From NCBI RefSeq assembly GCF_041080675.1, contig NZ_CP163520.1, positions 4,216,001-4,280,000 of the forward strand: 64,000 nt of DNA, given 5' to 3'. The position numbers were made by a program, and so were the translations under genes. This document shows, piece by piece, positions 27,015 to 38,669 of this stretch. The stretch is from Streptomyces sp. cg36. GTDB taxonomy: Bacteria; Actinomycetota; Actinomycetes; Streptomycetales; Streptomycetaceae. Under the pieces are notes generated by a model. The model was given only the letters and a program-made list of their open reading frames with translations, was not told the DNA's origin and made no database searches. How positions within the stretch are numbered: the first letter of the stretch is position 1; every line of letters starts with the position of its first letter.

Positions 27015-27515
27015 TCACGGAGAGAGCAGGTCCGTGCCGATGTCGATCGCGGTCACCCACATCGGCTGCGCGCCCGTGCCGAACCCGGCGGCCAGCGCGT
27101 ACCCCAGCGACACGTCCAGCGGCAGCACCTTGGCGCCCTCGCGCCAGTCCGCCGTCACGCGCCCGTCGCCGTCGCAGGTGAGCGATCCGAGCCGGCGTCC
27201 GTCCCGGAGCAGCCGGCTGGTCGCCAGCGAGTCGGGGATCAGCCGGTAGGCGCCGCCGTCGCAGCGCACGTCGACGCGGTAGGAGCGCCGGGACAGCCGT
27301 CCCTTGGGGAGGGTGAGCCCGGCGGCCCCGCCGTCGAGGGTGAGCGCCAGCCGGGCGGCGTCCCGGGTGCCGACGGGCGTGTGGTCGTCCGCCCGGCCGC
27401 CGGTGCGGCGCAGCACGACGGCGGGCAGGCCCTCGCCGTGGACGGTGACGGTGCCCGTGTCCGGGTCGTACGCGACGGTGGGCTCCTCGGGAACGAGGCC
27501 GGGCAGAGCGCTCAA
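27015..27515 (-). CDS. Hypothetical protein coupled to LuxR regulator
   Basis: 166 aa from a TTG that overlaps the LuxR stop (TTGA), so coupled. The sequence (VAYDPDTGTVTVHGEGLPAVVLRRTGG, then ALTLDGGAAGLTLPKGRLSRRSYRVDVRCDGGAYRLIPDS, then GYALAAGFGTGAQPMWVTAIDIG) looks like a compact all-beta protein. No signal peptide or membrane segment. It lies downstream of the regulator of the PTWD-peptide locus and may belong to that system. Confidence 0.65.
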   Translation of the reverse strand: MSALPGLVPEEPTVAYDPDTGTVTVHGEGLPAVVLRRTGGRADDHTPVGTRDAARLALTLDGGAAGLTLPKGRLSRRSYRVDVRCDGGAYRLIPDSLATSRLLRDGRRLGSLTCDGDGRVTADWREGAKVLPLDVSLGYALAAGFGTGAQPMWVTAIDIGTDLLSP

Positions 27516-28489
27516 CTCTCCTGCTCCAGAATCCCCGACTGGGCGATGAGGTAGCCGAGCTGGGCCCGGCTGCCGCTGCCGAGCGCCGCGTTCAGCTTGG
27601 CGATGTGGGCGCGGCAGGTCCGTACGTTCATGCCGAGCCGCCGTGCGATCGAGTCGTCGACGTGCCCCTCGACCAGGAGTTTGGCGATGGCGCGCTGGAC
27701 GCCGGTGATCCCCTCGGCCTTGGCGGCGTACGGGACCTCCTCCTCCCACGGCACCCCGTGCAGCCAGAACTGGTCGAAGACGCCGACCAGATACTGCACC
27801 AGGCCCTCGTGGCGCAGCTCCAGGGCCACCCTGCGGTCGCTGCGGGCGGGGATGAAGGCGACCCGGCGGTCGACGACGATCAGCCGGTCGATGATCTCCT
27901 CCAGCGTCCGCACCTCCAGCCCGTACGGCGCGATGCGCTCCACGTAGCCGATCGTCGCCGAGTGGTGGCGGGCGGTGTGCTGGTAGAGCGTGCGCATGTC
28001 CACGCCCCGGTCGAGCAGCGGCCGGACCCGGCGCAGACCGGACTCGATGACCTCGGGTCTGCGCCCGCTGCCGGGCTGGATGGTCAGCAGCTCCTTGGTG
28101 CACTCGTCGATGACCCGGTCCAGGGTCGTGTTGATGAGTTCGAGGCCCTCCAGGACGGTGATGGCGTTGGTGATCGCCGCGTCCTGGCCGGTGATGCCCA
28201 TGAACGGCTCGAAAGTGCTGGTGAGCTGCATGGACAGCTTCCTGCGCTCATGGATCTCCCGTTCGAGGGGCTGCACGAGCTGGTTCAGGACGACCGAGGG
28301 AGGGACCGGACGCAGCTGCTCCGCGTCGTCCGCGTCGGGCCGCAGCAGTGCGAGATCGATGAGACAGGGAGCGGCCTGGGCTTCCGTGCGAGTGATTCCG
28401 CCGGTACGCAACGCGGTGGCGTAGAGGGTCTTGCCCATCTCGCACAGGTCTGTAGGACCATGGCTATGTCCGAAGTGCCCCTGATACAA
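27512..28489 (-). CDS. LuxR-type helix-turn-helix regulator without receiver domain
   Basis: 325 aa from a TTG at 28489 with a G-rich site (GAGGGGGG) upstream; an internal ATG at 28438 lacks one. The C-terminus has the LuxR/GerE-like HTH (AIAKLLVEGHVDDSIARRLGMNVRTCRAHIAKLNAALG, then RAQLGYLIAQSGIL). The first 250 residues form a helical sensory region with no phospho-acceptor domain. It is divergent from the secreted PTWD peptide gene across 132 bases with an inverted repeat, so it is the obvious candidate regulator of that operon, perhaps responding to the peptide. Confidence 0.85.
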   Translation of the reverse strand: MYQGHFGHSHGPTDLCEMGKTLYATALRTGGITRTEAQAAPCLIDLALLRPDADDAEQLRPVPPSVVLNQLVQPLEREIHERRKLSMQLTSTFEPFMGITGQDAAITNAITVLEGLELINTTLDRVIDECTKELLTIQPGSGRRPEVIESGLRRVRPLLDRGVDMRTLYQHTARHHSATIGYVERIAPYGLEVRTLEEIIDRLIVVDRRVAFIPARSDRRVALELRHEGLVQYLVGVFDQFWLHGVPWEEEVPYAAKAEGITGVQRAIAKLLVEGHVDDSIARRLGMNVRTCRAHIAKLNAALGSGSRAQLGYLIAQSGILEQES

Positions 28490-28511
28490 CCGGATTACAC
28501 CCCCCTCATAC

Positions 28512-28526
28512 TCCTGAATTACAGGA
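28512..28526. promoter_or_regulatory. Inverted repeat in the LuxR/PTWD-peptide control region
   Basis: TCCTG-AATTA-CAGGA, a perfect 5-bp inverted repeat with A/T spacer, 23 bases before the LuxR TTG and 96 before the peptide ATG. Candidate LuxR-type operator. Confidence 0.45.
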
Positions 28527-28621
28527 ACATGATGCCTGGCCTCGCTGGTGGAAGCGCTCAGAGTGAGCCATCGTCTTATCCGCGGGGGGAGGGAATGATC
28601 ATAAAGAGGTGGAGATCGGCC

Positions 28622-28834
28622 ATGAGCAGGATGGTTCGAGCACTCAGCGCTGTAGCCGTCGTGGCGGCTGCTTTCGGCGCTCTCGCCGTCAGCGGGGAAC
28701 CGACGTGGGACCAGAAGCCCTCCCGGGGCGTGGTCGCCGTGGATCCCACGTGGGACAGCAGTCCGGCGACTCGAGTCCTGGCGTCTCCAGGTGAGCCCAC
28801 CTGGGACAGCGCGCCCATGGGTGCAAGCGCATGA
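28622..28834 (+). CDS. Secreted peptide precursor with three PTWD repeats
   Basis: 70 aa. An N-terminal Sec-type signal (MSRMVRALSAVAVVAAAFGALAVS) is followed by about 46 residues containing GEPTWDQKP, VDPTWDSSP and GEPTWDSAP, evenly spaced (about 16-19 residues) with basic or valine-rich linkers. No cysteine. ATG 28622 has GAGGTGGA 8 bases upstream; an in-frame ATG at 28595 sits almost on its own G-rich site. The stop overlaps the next gene (ATGA). Repeated short motifs after an export signal suggest a multi-copy pheromone-like propeptide or a RiPP precursor; both are inference. Confidence 0.7.
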   Translation: MSRMVRALSAVAVVAAAFGALAVSGEPTWDQKPSRGVVAVDPTWDSSPATRVLASPGEPTWDSAPMGASA

Positions 28835-29151
28835 GCCTCCCGCCGGACGACCGGGTCTTCCGGCGCGAGATGGCCACGGCCTACCGCTCGGGGTGGCACT
28901 TCATCGACCTCGTCACGGCGATACCGCATCGTGGCGATTCGTTGATGGTCACCCTGTTCGGCGAGCCGATCCTGGTCGCGCGTGAGGACGACGAGGACGT
29001 ACGCGCGTACCGGTGCCTGCGCCGGCCGCGCGGTGCGCCGCAGCCGATTCGCTGTGCCGTGCGCTACGGCATGGTGTTCGTCAACCTGGACCAGCGAGAT
29101 CACCAACTGTTCGACCCCGAGTCGTCTACCGCCACCCCCCGCAGTGCCTGA
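28831..29151 (+). CDS. Short Rieske-like protein lacking both histidine ligands
   Basis: 106 aa. SGWHFIDLVTAIPHRGDSLMVTLFGEPILVAREDDEDVRAYRCLRR follows the N-terminal beta framework of Rieske domains of aromatic-ring oxygenases. Where CxH and CxxH should bind the cluster, it has CLR (residues about 66-68) and CAVR (about 79-82), so both cysteines remain but both histidines are Arg. The inter-motif loop is also shorter (13 rather than about 17). A normal 2Fe-2S Rieske cluster is unlikely. Start overlaps the PTWD peptide stop, implying a partner role. Family not recognised. Confidence 0.7.
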   Translation: MSLPPDDRVFRREMATAYRSGWHFIDLVTAIPHRGDSLMVTLFGEPILVAREDDEDVRAYRCLRRPRGAPQPIRCAVRYGMVFVNLDQRDHQLFDPESSTATPRSA

Positions 29152-29194
29152 AGCGATTCCCCCGTCGTTGTAAATCGCTCAGGCGCTTCCCCCA

Positions 29195-29238
29195 CACAGC
29201 GGCGCCATCGTGGACCTGAACACGGTGGCGCCGCTGTG
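29195..29238. terminator. Bidirectional terminator
   Basis: CACAGCGGCGCCA (29195-29207) and TGGCGCCGCTGTG (29226-29238) form a perfect 13-bp stem between the convergent Rieske-like and PPOX genes. Confidence 0.85.
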
Positions 29239-29297
29239 CTGCGTCCGCAAGACCGCCTCGGCGCGGGCCGGCCCGCGCGAGCCCCGCGCCGGGCCGC

Positions 29298-29726
29298 TCA
29301 GCCCTTGCCCATCGCCCGGTCCAGGACGATCTCGATCACCACGCGCTCCGGGTTCTCGCGCGGGATCCGCCCGTACCGCTCGGCGTACCGCGCCACCGCG
29401 TCCGCGATCCGCTCCGGCTCCGTACGGACGAAGGCCCGGCCCTCCAGGGTCGCCCAGCGGCGCCCCTCCATCTGGCAGACCGCGACCCGGGCGCCGTCCT
29501 CCCCGGCCGCCCGCACATGGGCGGCCTTGCGGCTCCTGCCGTTGGTGATGACCCGGGCGAGCCCCGCCTCCGGGTCGTAGGTGACGCCCACCGGCACCAG
29601 GTGCGGGGTGCCGTCCGGGCGGATCGTCGTCAGCGTGCACAAGTGCCGCTCGCGCCAGAAGCTGAGGTAGGACTCGTCCGGCTGCCGGACGTCCACCGGG
29701 GTACGCGGTGTGGTGCTCGTGGTCAT
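29298..29726 (-). CDS. PPOX-type F420/FMN-dependent oxidoreductase
   Basis: 142 aa split-barrel flavoprotein. FWRERHLCTLTTIRPDGTPHLVPVGVTYDPEAGLARVITNGRSRKAAHVRAAGEDGARVAV is typical of pyridoxamine-phosphate-oxidase-like proteins of the F420-binding class, with the cofactor-phosphate-binding NGRSRKAAHV segment. The C-terminus ERYGRIPRENPERVVIEIVLDR is also conserved. An ATG four codons upstream (29738) is an equal start candidate. It is divergent from clpB and shares its HAIR-containing promoter region, so HspR might also affect it. Confidence 0.85.
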   Translation of the reverse strand: MTTSTTPRTPVDVRQPDESYLSFWRERHLCTLTTIRPDGTPHLVPVGVTYDPEAGLARVITNGRSRKAAHVRAAGEDGARVAVCQMEGRRWATLEGRAFVRTEPERIADAVARYAERYGRIPRENPERVVIEIVLDRAMGKG

Positions 29727-29822
29727 GGGCCGAAACATACGCCGTGCCGGACCCGGTGCCGGACCCCGTCCCGGTGCCGGATCCTTTCCCGTACCGGGGG
29801 CCCGCGGACCTGGCCTCCCCAC

Positions 29823-29843
29823 CTTGAGCGGAATAGACTCAAC
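29823..29843 (+). promoter_or_regulatory. HspR (HAIR) operator of clpB, overlapping promoter
   Basis: CTTGAGC-N7-ACTCAAC, the HAIR pattern with one change in each arm. TTGAGC within it can serve as -35 with TATGTA (29846-29851) as -10 at 16-base spacing, so repressor and polymerase would compete. Confidence 0.85.
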
Positions 29844-29927
29844 TTTATGTACGCTGGACGGGTCATGGACTTCTGAATCCGGGACCGCCGGGTTCGGCAC
29901 CCGCACGCCGAGGAGGAGAGACCGCAC

Positions 29928-32525
<2,598 letters not shown>

Positions 32526-32589
32526 CCGGAAAAGGGTCCCCGGCCGGACCCGCGCGCCCGGATTCGGTCAGCCGTCAGCGGATACCCGT

Positions 32590-32612
32590 GGCGGGGGTTG
32601 CCAGCCCCCGCC
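32590..32612 (+). terminator. Terminator after clpB
   Basis: GGCGGGGG (32590-32597) and CCCCCGCC (32605-32612), 8-bp stem, 7-base loop. Confidence 0.6.
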
Positions 32613-32657
32613 CGGCATGGGGGAGGATGACCGGAACCGTACGAAGGAAGATTCACG

Positions 32658-33200
32658 ATGAGCATCGACCCGTCCTCGATTCCGAATTTCGGGGCTCAGC
32701 CCGGCCCGCAGCCCACCGGTGGACCGGCCGGGCCCGTCGTACCCGACCAGGACCTGGTCAAGCAGCTCCTGGACCAGATGGAGCTCAAGTACGTGGTGGA
32801 CGACGAGGGTGACCTCGCCGCGCCGTGGGAGGAGTTCCGCACGTACTTCATGTTCCGCGGCGAGGAGGACCAGCAGGTCTTCTCCGTGCGGACCTTCTAC
32901 GACCGTCCCCACGGCATCGAGGACAAGCTCGCGCTGCTGGAGACCATCGACGACTGGAACCGCCGCACCCTGTGGCCCAAGGTCTACACGCACACCCACG
33001 ACGACGGCGCCGTCCGGCTGATCGGTGAGGCGCAGATGCTCATCGGCACCGGCGTCAGCCTGGAGCACTTCGTGTCGTCGACCGTCAGCTGGGTCCGCGC
33101 CTCGATCGAGTTCGACAAGTGGCTCGTGGAGCAGCTCGGCCTGGAGAAGGACGTGGACGGCGCCGAGGGCGGCGACGAGGGCGACGCCCCGTCCGAGTGA
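32658..33200 (+). CDS. YbjN-domain protein
   Basis: 180 aa. After a disordered Pro/Gly leader (residues 1-30) the YbjN fold follows: LVKQLLDQMELKYVVDDEGDLAAPWEEFRTYFMFRGEEDQQVFSVRTFYDRP, then LALLETIDDWNRRTLWPKVYTHTHDDG and SLEHFVSSTVSWVRASIEFDKWL. An acidic tail ends it. This type III secretion-chaperone-like fold is widespread in actinobacteria without a defined role. Its position after clpB is conserved as I recall, suggesting a proteostasis link. Confidence 0.85.
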   Translation: MSIDPSSIPNFGAQPGPQPTGGPAGPVVPDQDLVKQLLDQMELKYVVDDEGDLAAPWEEFRTYFMFRGEEDQQVFSVRTFYDRPHGIEDKLALLETIDDWNRRTLWPKVYTHTHDDGAVRLIGEAQMLIGTGVSLEHFVSSTVSWVRASIEFDKWLVEQLGLEKDVDGAEGGDEGDAPSE

Positions 33201-33218
33201 CCCGGCGCTGACCGCTCC

Positions 33219-34400
33219 TCACAGCGCCATCGGGGCCAGCGTCAGCAGGTACGCCCCGTACGCGAACGACAGCCCGGCCAGGGCCGCGGTCACCGTGACC
33301 GCGGGTCCCGGCCGGGCTTTCGTCAGTGCCGCCGCCAGCGGCAGCAGCAGGGGGAAGGCCGGGAGCAGGAACCGGGGCTTGGACTCGAAGAAGCCGGAGC
33401 CGCCGACGGCGATCAGGACCAGCACCGCCGTGTAGACGAGCAGCGGCAGCGGCGGGCGCTCCAGCAGGAACAGCGCGAACAGCAGCAGCGCCGCCGCCGT
33501 GATCAGGAACGCCATCGTGTAGCCGAGGTCGAAGGGCCCGGTGGCCAGTTTCCGCACGAAGCGCAGCGAGCCGCGGCCGAAGTCGAAGCGGGACGTCCAG
33601 GCGGCCTGCACGGCGAAGTAGCCGTGCAGCGGATCACCTTTTCGGACGCCGACCGACAGGACGTATCCGCACCAGCCGAGCGGCGCCGCCGCCCCGGCCG
33701 CCCACACCCGCCAGTCCCGCCGTACGCCCGGCCCGCCGCGCCACAGGGCCGCCGCGGCGGCGACCGTGACCGCCGCCGCCACCGCGACCGCGTTCGGCCG
33801 CGAGAGGCCCGCCAGGGCCGCCAGGCCGCCCGCCCACAGCCAGCGCCGCTCCAGCACCGCCCACAGCGCCCAGGCGGCCAGCGCGGTCATCAGCGGCTCG
33901 GTGTACGCCATGGACAGCACGACGGAGTGCGGCAGCAGGGCCCACAGCAGCACCAGCGCGGTCGCGGTGCGGCGCCCGTACAGCCGCTCGCCGACCGCGT
34001 GGATCCCCCAGGCCGCGGCGAACGCCGCCGTCCAGGACACCAGTAGCCCGGCCGTGCCGCCCGCCACCGGCAGCGCCGTGCGCACCGCCCGCAGCAGGCT
34101 CGGGTAGAGCGGGAAGAACGCCAGGTCGCTCTGGACCACCCCGCTCGGCCAGTACAGGGTCCGCCCGTACCCGTTGGCCGCGATCTTGATGTACCAGTCG
34201 GCGTCCCACGCGGTGGCCAGCAGGGCGCGCGGGGAGCGCCCCAGGTGCCAGGACCAGCCCGCCAGGACGAGCACCCCGGTGAGCCGGGCGGCGGCGAACA
34301 GCCCGAGCGCGGGGGCCGCCCGGCGCAGTGCGGTCAGCCGGCGCGGCGCGGCCAGGGCGGCGCCGGAGCGGCGTACGAGAGCGGTGATCTCGGCGGACAG
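33219..34400 (-). CDS. PIG-V-like membrane mannosyltransferase, probable CTG start
   Basis: 393 aa with at least nine membrane helices. The first external loop carries WDADWYIKIAANGYG, the acidic motif of GPI-mannosyltransferase-2-like GT-C enzymes that use polyprenyl-phosphomannose. The only GTG (34274) would begin inside the first membrane helix. A CTG at 34400 adds 42 residues that complete that region and has a perfect GGAGG 6 bases upstream; no ATG, GTG or TTG lies in frame between the two. I therefore propose CTG initiation. Stop is 18 bases from the convergent YbjN gene. Confidence 0.75.
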   Translation of the reverse strand: MSAEITALVRRSGAALAAPRRLTALRRAAPALGLFAAARLTGVLVLAGWSWHLGRSPRALLATAWDADWYIKIAANGYGRTLYWPSGVVQSDLAFFPLYPSLLRAVRTALPVAGGTAGLLVSWTAAFAAAWGIHAVGERLYGRRTATALVLLWALLPHSVVLSMAYTEPLMTALAAWALWAVLERRWLWAGGLAALAGLSRPNAVAVAAAVTVAAAAALWRGGPGVRRDWRVWAAGAAAPLGWCGYVLSVGVRKGDPLHGYFAVQAAWTSRFDFGRGSLRFVRKLATGPFDLGYTMAFLITAAALLLFALFLLERPPLPLLVYTAVLVLIAVGGSGFFESKPRFLLPAFPLLLPLAAALTKARPGPAVTVTAALAGLSFAYGAYLLTLAPMAL

Positions 34401-34466
34401 GGGGCACCTCCGGGCGCGCTCGGAGCCGTTCCCCGGGGCACCGGCGCGGGCCGTGCGGCCCGCGGG

Positions 34467-35660
<1,194 letters not shown>

Positions 35661-35767
35661 GGCGGCCATCCTGCGCGCAACCTCTGGAGTTGCTCAAGTG
35701 TGCTTTCGCGCGCGGCGGCGGAGGGCATCCCCCGGTCACGCACGACGGAAGAAGGACGGTGGGGGAG

Positions 35768-36064
35768 ATGGGATATGTCATCGCGGGGGCCGTGCTGGTC
35801 CTGATCTGGTGGGTCGTCGGCCGCCTGACCCGGGGCAGCAAGGCCCGGTGGCGGCGCGGGTGGTACGGGTCGGGCCCGGGCCGCAAGGGGGCGTCGGGCG
35901 CGTCGGGGACGTCCGCGTCCTCCTGGTGGGCCGGCGACAGCGGCGGCGGTGGCCACGGCCACCACGGCGGCCACTCCTGCGGGGGCGGCCACTCGTGCGG
36001 CGGCGGCCACTCCTCCTGCGGGGGCGGTTCGTCGTGCGGGGGCGGCGGCTGCGGTTCCAGCTGA
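35768..36064 (+). CDS. Small membrane protein with Gly/His/Cys-rich tail
   Basis: 98 aa. One N-terminal helix (MGYVIAGAVLVLIWWVVG), a basic stretch, then from about residue 60 a repetitive tail of GGHSCGGGHSCGGG and GGGSSCGGGGCGSS units. Six Cys and several His make metal binding possible. GGGGGAG precedes the ATG. The tail resembles the Gly-Cys ends of TIGR04222-type actinobacterial membrane proteins. Divergent from the aminotransferase. Confidence 0.75.
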   Translation: MGYVIAGAVLVLIWWVVGRLTRGSKARWRRGWYGSGPGRKGASGASGTSASSWWAGDSGGGGHGHHGGHSCGGGHSCGGGHSSCGGGSSCGGGGCGSS

Positions 36065-36374
36065 CACGGGGCAGCTGATTCCGTCCGCACGCCCGTAGTG
36101 AGCGCCCGGTGGGTGGACCCCCGCCGGGCGCCTTCATGCGCGCCCTCGGGTTGAACAGTTGAACCGTGTTGCATCCGAGGGGATGGAAACCCCGTCAAGT
36201 TGGGTAAAAACGCTGTGAGCGCCGCGCACTTCATGATTCCCTCGCTGTTGAGAAACGCAGCCCACGGACCCCCACCGGGCGGACCTGAGCAGGCGGTCCC
36301 CCCTTTCTGCGCACCGGTTCCGGGGTGACCCCGGTAGTCCACCCTCCACATGTGTGTTTTTGCGGAGCCCACCC
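36065..36374. other. 310-bp intergenic region before DUF2617 gene
   Basis: No gene seen. It includes a pair of TTGAAC direct repeats (about 36151-36165) and a short GGGGATGGAAACCCC hairpin at 36179-36193, possibly promoter or leader elements of the downstream gene. Confidence 0.4.
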
Positions 36375-36899
36375 ATGCTCACGACTCTCAAGACCGTCTA
36401 CACCGACACGCGTGCCAGCGACCTCGCCTGGGCGCTGGGCCGTGAACCCCTGCCCGCCCTGGCCGTCCTCGACCTCGAACTCTCCGGCGCCAAGCTCCAG
36501 TTGAGACTCCTCGGCGCCTCCCACCAAGTCCTCCTGGAGGAGGAGCAGGGCTCCTGTTCGGAGACCGTCGCCTGCATGCCCGGCAGCAGCACCCCCCTCC
36601 CCCTCGGCGTGGCGAAGCGCCTCGGGGAGTGGGAGTACGAGTTCGCGGCCCGGGTCGAGACGCTGTCCGGCGGTTCGTTCGCCGGGCGCGCCCAGGAGCT
36701 CCTCGCGCTCGTCGCGGACCACCCCAACGGCCTTGCAGGGACGTTTCCGGGCTCGCCGCACGCGTTCACCGCGATGCTCGCCCAGCGCTGCGAGGGCCAG
36801 GTGCGCTGGCGGACCTGGCACGCGTACCCGCAGGAGGGGCAGCTGGTCGTGACCCGTACGAGGGTCGGCGTCCGGATGACCGCCCCGGTCCCCCTCTGA
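36375..36899 (+). CDS. DUF2617 family protein
   Basis: 174 aa. MLTTLKTVYTDTRASDLAWALGREPLPALAVLDLELSGAKLQLRLLGASHQVLLE, then CMPGSSTPLPLG, YEFAARVETLSGGSFAGRAQEL and FTAMLAQRCEGQVRWRTWHAYPQEGQLVVTRTRV match the DUF2617 family, a cytosolic actinobacterial family of unknown role. ATG chosen with CGGAG 8 bases upstream. Confidence 0.82.
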   Translation: MLTTLKTVYTDTRASDLAWALGREPLPALAVLDLELSGAKLQLRLLGASHQVLLEEEQGSCSETVACMPGSSTPLPLGVAKRLGEWEYEFAARVETLSGGSFAGRAQELLALVADHPNGLAGTFPGSPHAFTAMLAQRCEGQVRWRTWHAYPQEGQLVVTRTRVGVRMTAPVPL

Positions 36900-37032
36900 T
36901 CGCCACGCGCGGGTGCGTGCAGGTTAACGGGGGTGCACCGCCACTGCGGGGGCCGTAATTCCCTCCGCGGTGCGCTAGTTGCACCCTTGTGGGTGACAGG
37001 ATGGCAGCGTGTCGTGACGTAGCGTTCCCATC

Positions 37033-38613
37033 ATGATCGAACCGTCTGTGTCCGTCCTGCCCTGTGGCATCCCGCCTCCGGCACCCCGGCGCAGCACCGC
37101 GCGGTTCATCGTGCTCGGCACCGTCTTCGTCTGCGCGGCCTGCGGCCTGGTCTACGAACTCGAACTGGTCGCCCTCGCCTCGTACTTGATCGGCGACTCC
37201 GTCACCCAGGCGTCCGTCGTCCTGTCCGTGATGGTCTTCGCGATGGGCATCGGCTCGCTCCTCGCCAAACGGCTGCGGCTGCACGCCGCCGTCGGCTTCG
37301 GCCTGATCGAGGCGGCGCTGGCGCTGGTCGGCGGCTGCTCGGCGATCGTCCTGTACGGGACGTTCGCGTGGTTCGGCGGCGCGCGGTACGCGCTGGTGGC
37401 GTTCTCGCTGGCCATCGGCGTGCTCATCGGCGCCGAGGTCCCGCTGCTGATGACCCTGATCCAGCGCGTCTCCCGGCAGGACCCGGGCGGCACGGTCGCC
37501 GACCTGTTCGCCGCCGACTACGTGGGGGCGCTCGTCGGCGGGCTCGCCTTCCCGTTCCTGCTGCTGCCGCTGCTCGGCCAGCTCACGGGCGCGCTGCTGA
37601 CCGGCGCGGTCAACGCGGTGGCGGGCGGCGCGCTGGTGCTCTGGCTGTTCCGGCGCGATCTGACGCCCCGCGCGCGCTGGTGGCTGTTCGCCGCCAACGT
37701 CCTGGTCCTGTCGGTGCTCGCCGTCACCACCGCGCTGGTCGGCGCCTTCGAGCAGGCGGCGCGCCGCGCGGTGTACGGGGGACAGGTGCGGGTCGCCGTG
37801 CAGACCGGGGTGCAGGAGATCGTCCTCACCGGCAGCCGCACCGGGCACGGCCCCGGCGGCCCCCTCGACCTCTTCCTCGACGGGCGGCTGCGGGTCAGCG
37901 GGCGCGACGAGCGGCGCTACCACTCGGCGCTGGTCGGCCCGGTGATGGACGCCGGGCCGCACGGCCGGGTCCTGGTGCTGGGCGGCGGGGACGGCCTGGC
38001 CGCGCGCGAGGTGCTGCGCCGCCCGGGGGTGCGGCAGGTGACCCTGGTCGAGCTCGACCCGGCGGTGGTCGACCTGGCGCGCCACGACCCGGCCCTGTCG
38101 GCGCTCAACGGCCATGCCTTCGACGACGCGCGCGTGACGCCCGTGATCGCGGACGCCTTCGGCTGGCTGCGCGGCCCCGGCCGGGCGGCGGGCCCGTACG
38201 ACGTGGTCATCTCCGACCTCCCCGACCCCGGCATCACCCCGAGCACCAAGCTGTACTCGGAGGAGTTCTTCGGCCTCGCCGCCCGGGTGCTGGCGCCCGG
38301 CGGCCGGATCGTGGTGCACGCGGGCCCGGTGGCGACCCGGCCGCACACGTACTGGACGGTGGAGTCGACGGTACGGGCGGCGGGCCTGCGGACCGTGCCG
38401 TACCGCGCGACCGGCCGCCTCACCGGGTTCACGGCGGGCCCCGACCGCGCCTCGGAGGCGACGAAGGCGCCGCACGACTGGGGCTTCGTCCTCGCCTCCG
38501 CGTCCGGCGTCCCGGCCGCCGTGCTCCCGCCGGAGCTGGATCCCCTGGCCCGGCAGCGGCCCCGCGCGCCGCTGCCCCCCTCGACGCTGGTGCACCCGCG
38601 CTACACCGGATGA
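37033..38613 (+). CDS. Polyamine aminopropyltransferase-like protein with membrane domain
   Basis: 526 aa: seven membrane helices (residues 25-245, [18 protein letters not shown] onward) fused to a spermidine-synthase-type Rossmann domain with [19 protein letters not shown] (SAM-binding motif), [15 protein letters not shown] and [23 protein letters not shown]. The aminopropyl-transfer Asp motif is present as DLPDP. Such fusions are common in actinobacteria; the true product is not known. It stands alone after a promoter region of 130 bases. Confidence 0.87.
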   Translation: MIEPSVSVLPCGIPPPAPRRSTARFIVLGTVFVCAACGLVYELELVALASYLIGDSVTQASVVLSVMVFAMGIGSLLAKRLRLHAAVGFGLIEAALALVGGCSAIVLYGTFAWFGGARYALVAFSLAIGVLIGAEVPLLMTLIQRVSRQDPGGTVADLFAADYVGALVGGLAFPFLLLPLLGQLTGALLTGAVNAVAGGALVLWLFRRDLTPRARWWLFAANVLVLSVLAVTTALVGAFEQAARRAVYGGQVRVAVQTGVQEIVLTGSRTGHGPGGPLDLFLDGRLRVSGRDERRYHSALVGPVMDAGPHGRVLVLGGGDGLAAREVLRRPGVRQVTLVELDPAVVDLARHDPALSALNGHAFDDARVTPVIADAFGWLRGPGRAAGPYDVVISDLPDPGITPSTKLYSEEFFGLAARVLAPGGRIVVHAGPVATRPHTYWTVESTVRAAGLRTVPYRATGRLTGFTAGPDRASEATKAPHDWGFVLASASGVPAAVLPPELDPLARQRPRAPLPPSTLVHPRYTG

Positions 38614-38669
38614 GGCGGGCGTGGCGTTTGCGCAGACGCGGCGCCCGGCCCTGAGTAGGCTCGGTGCCC

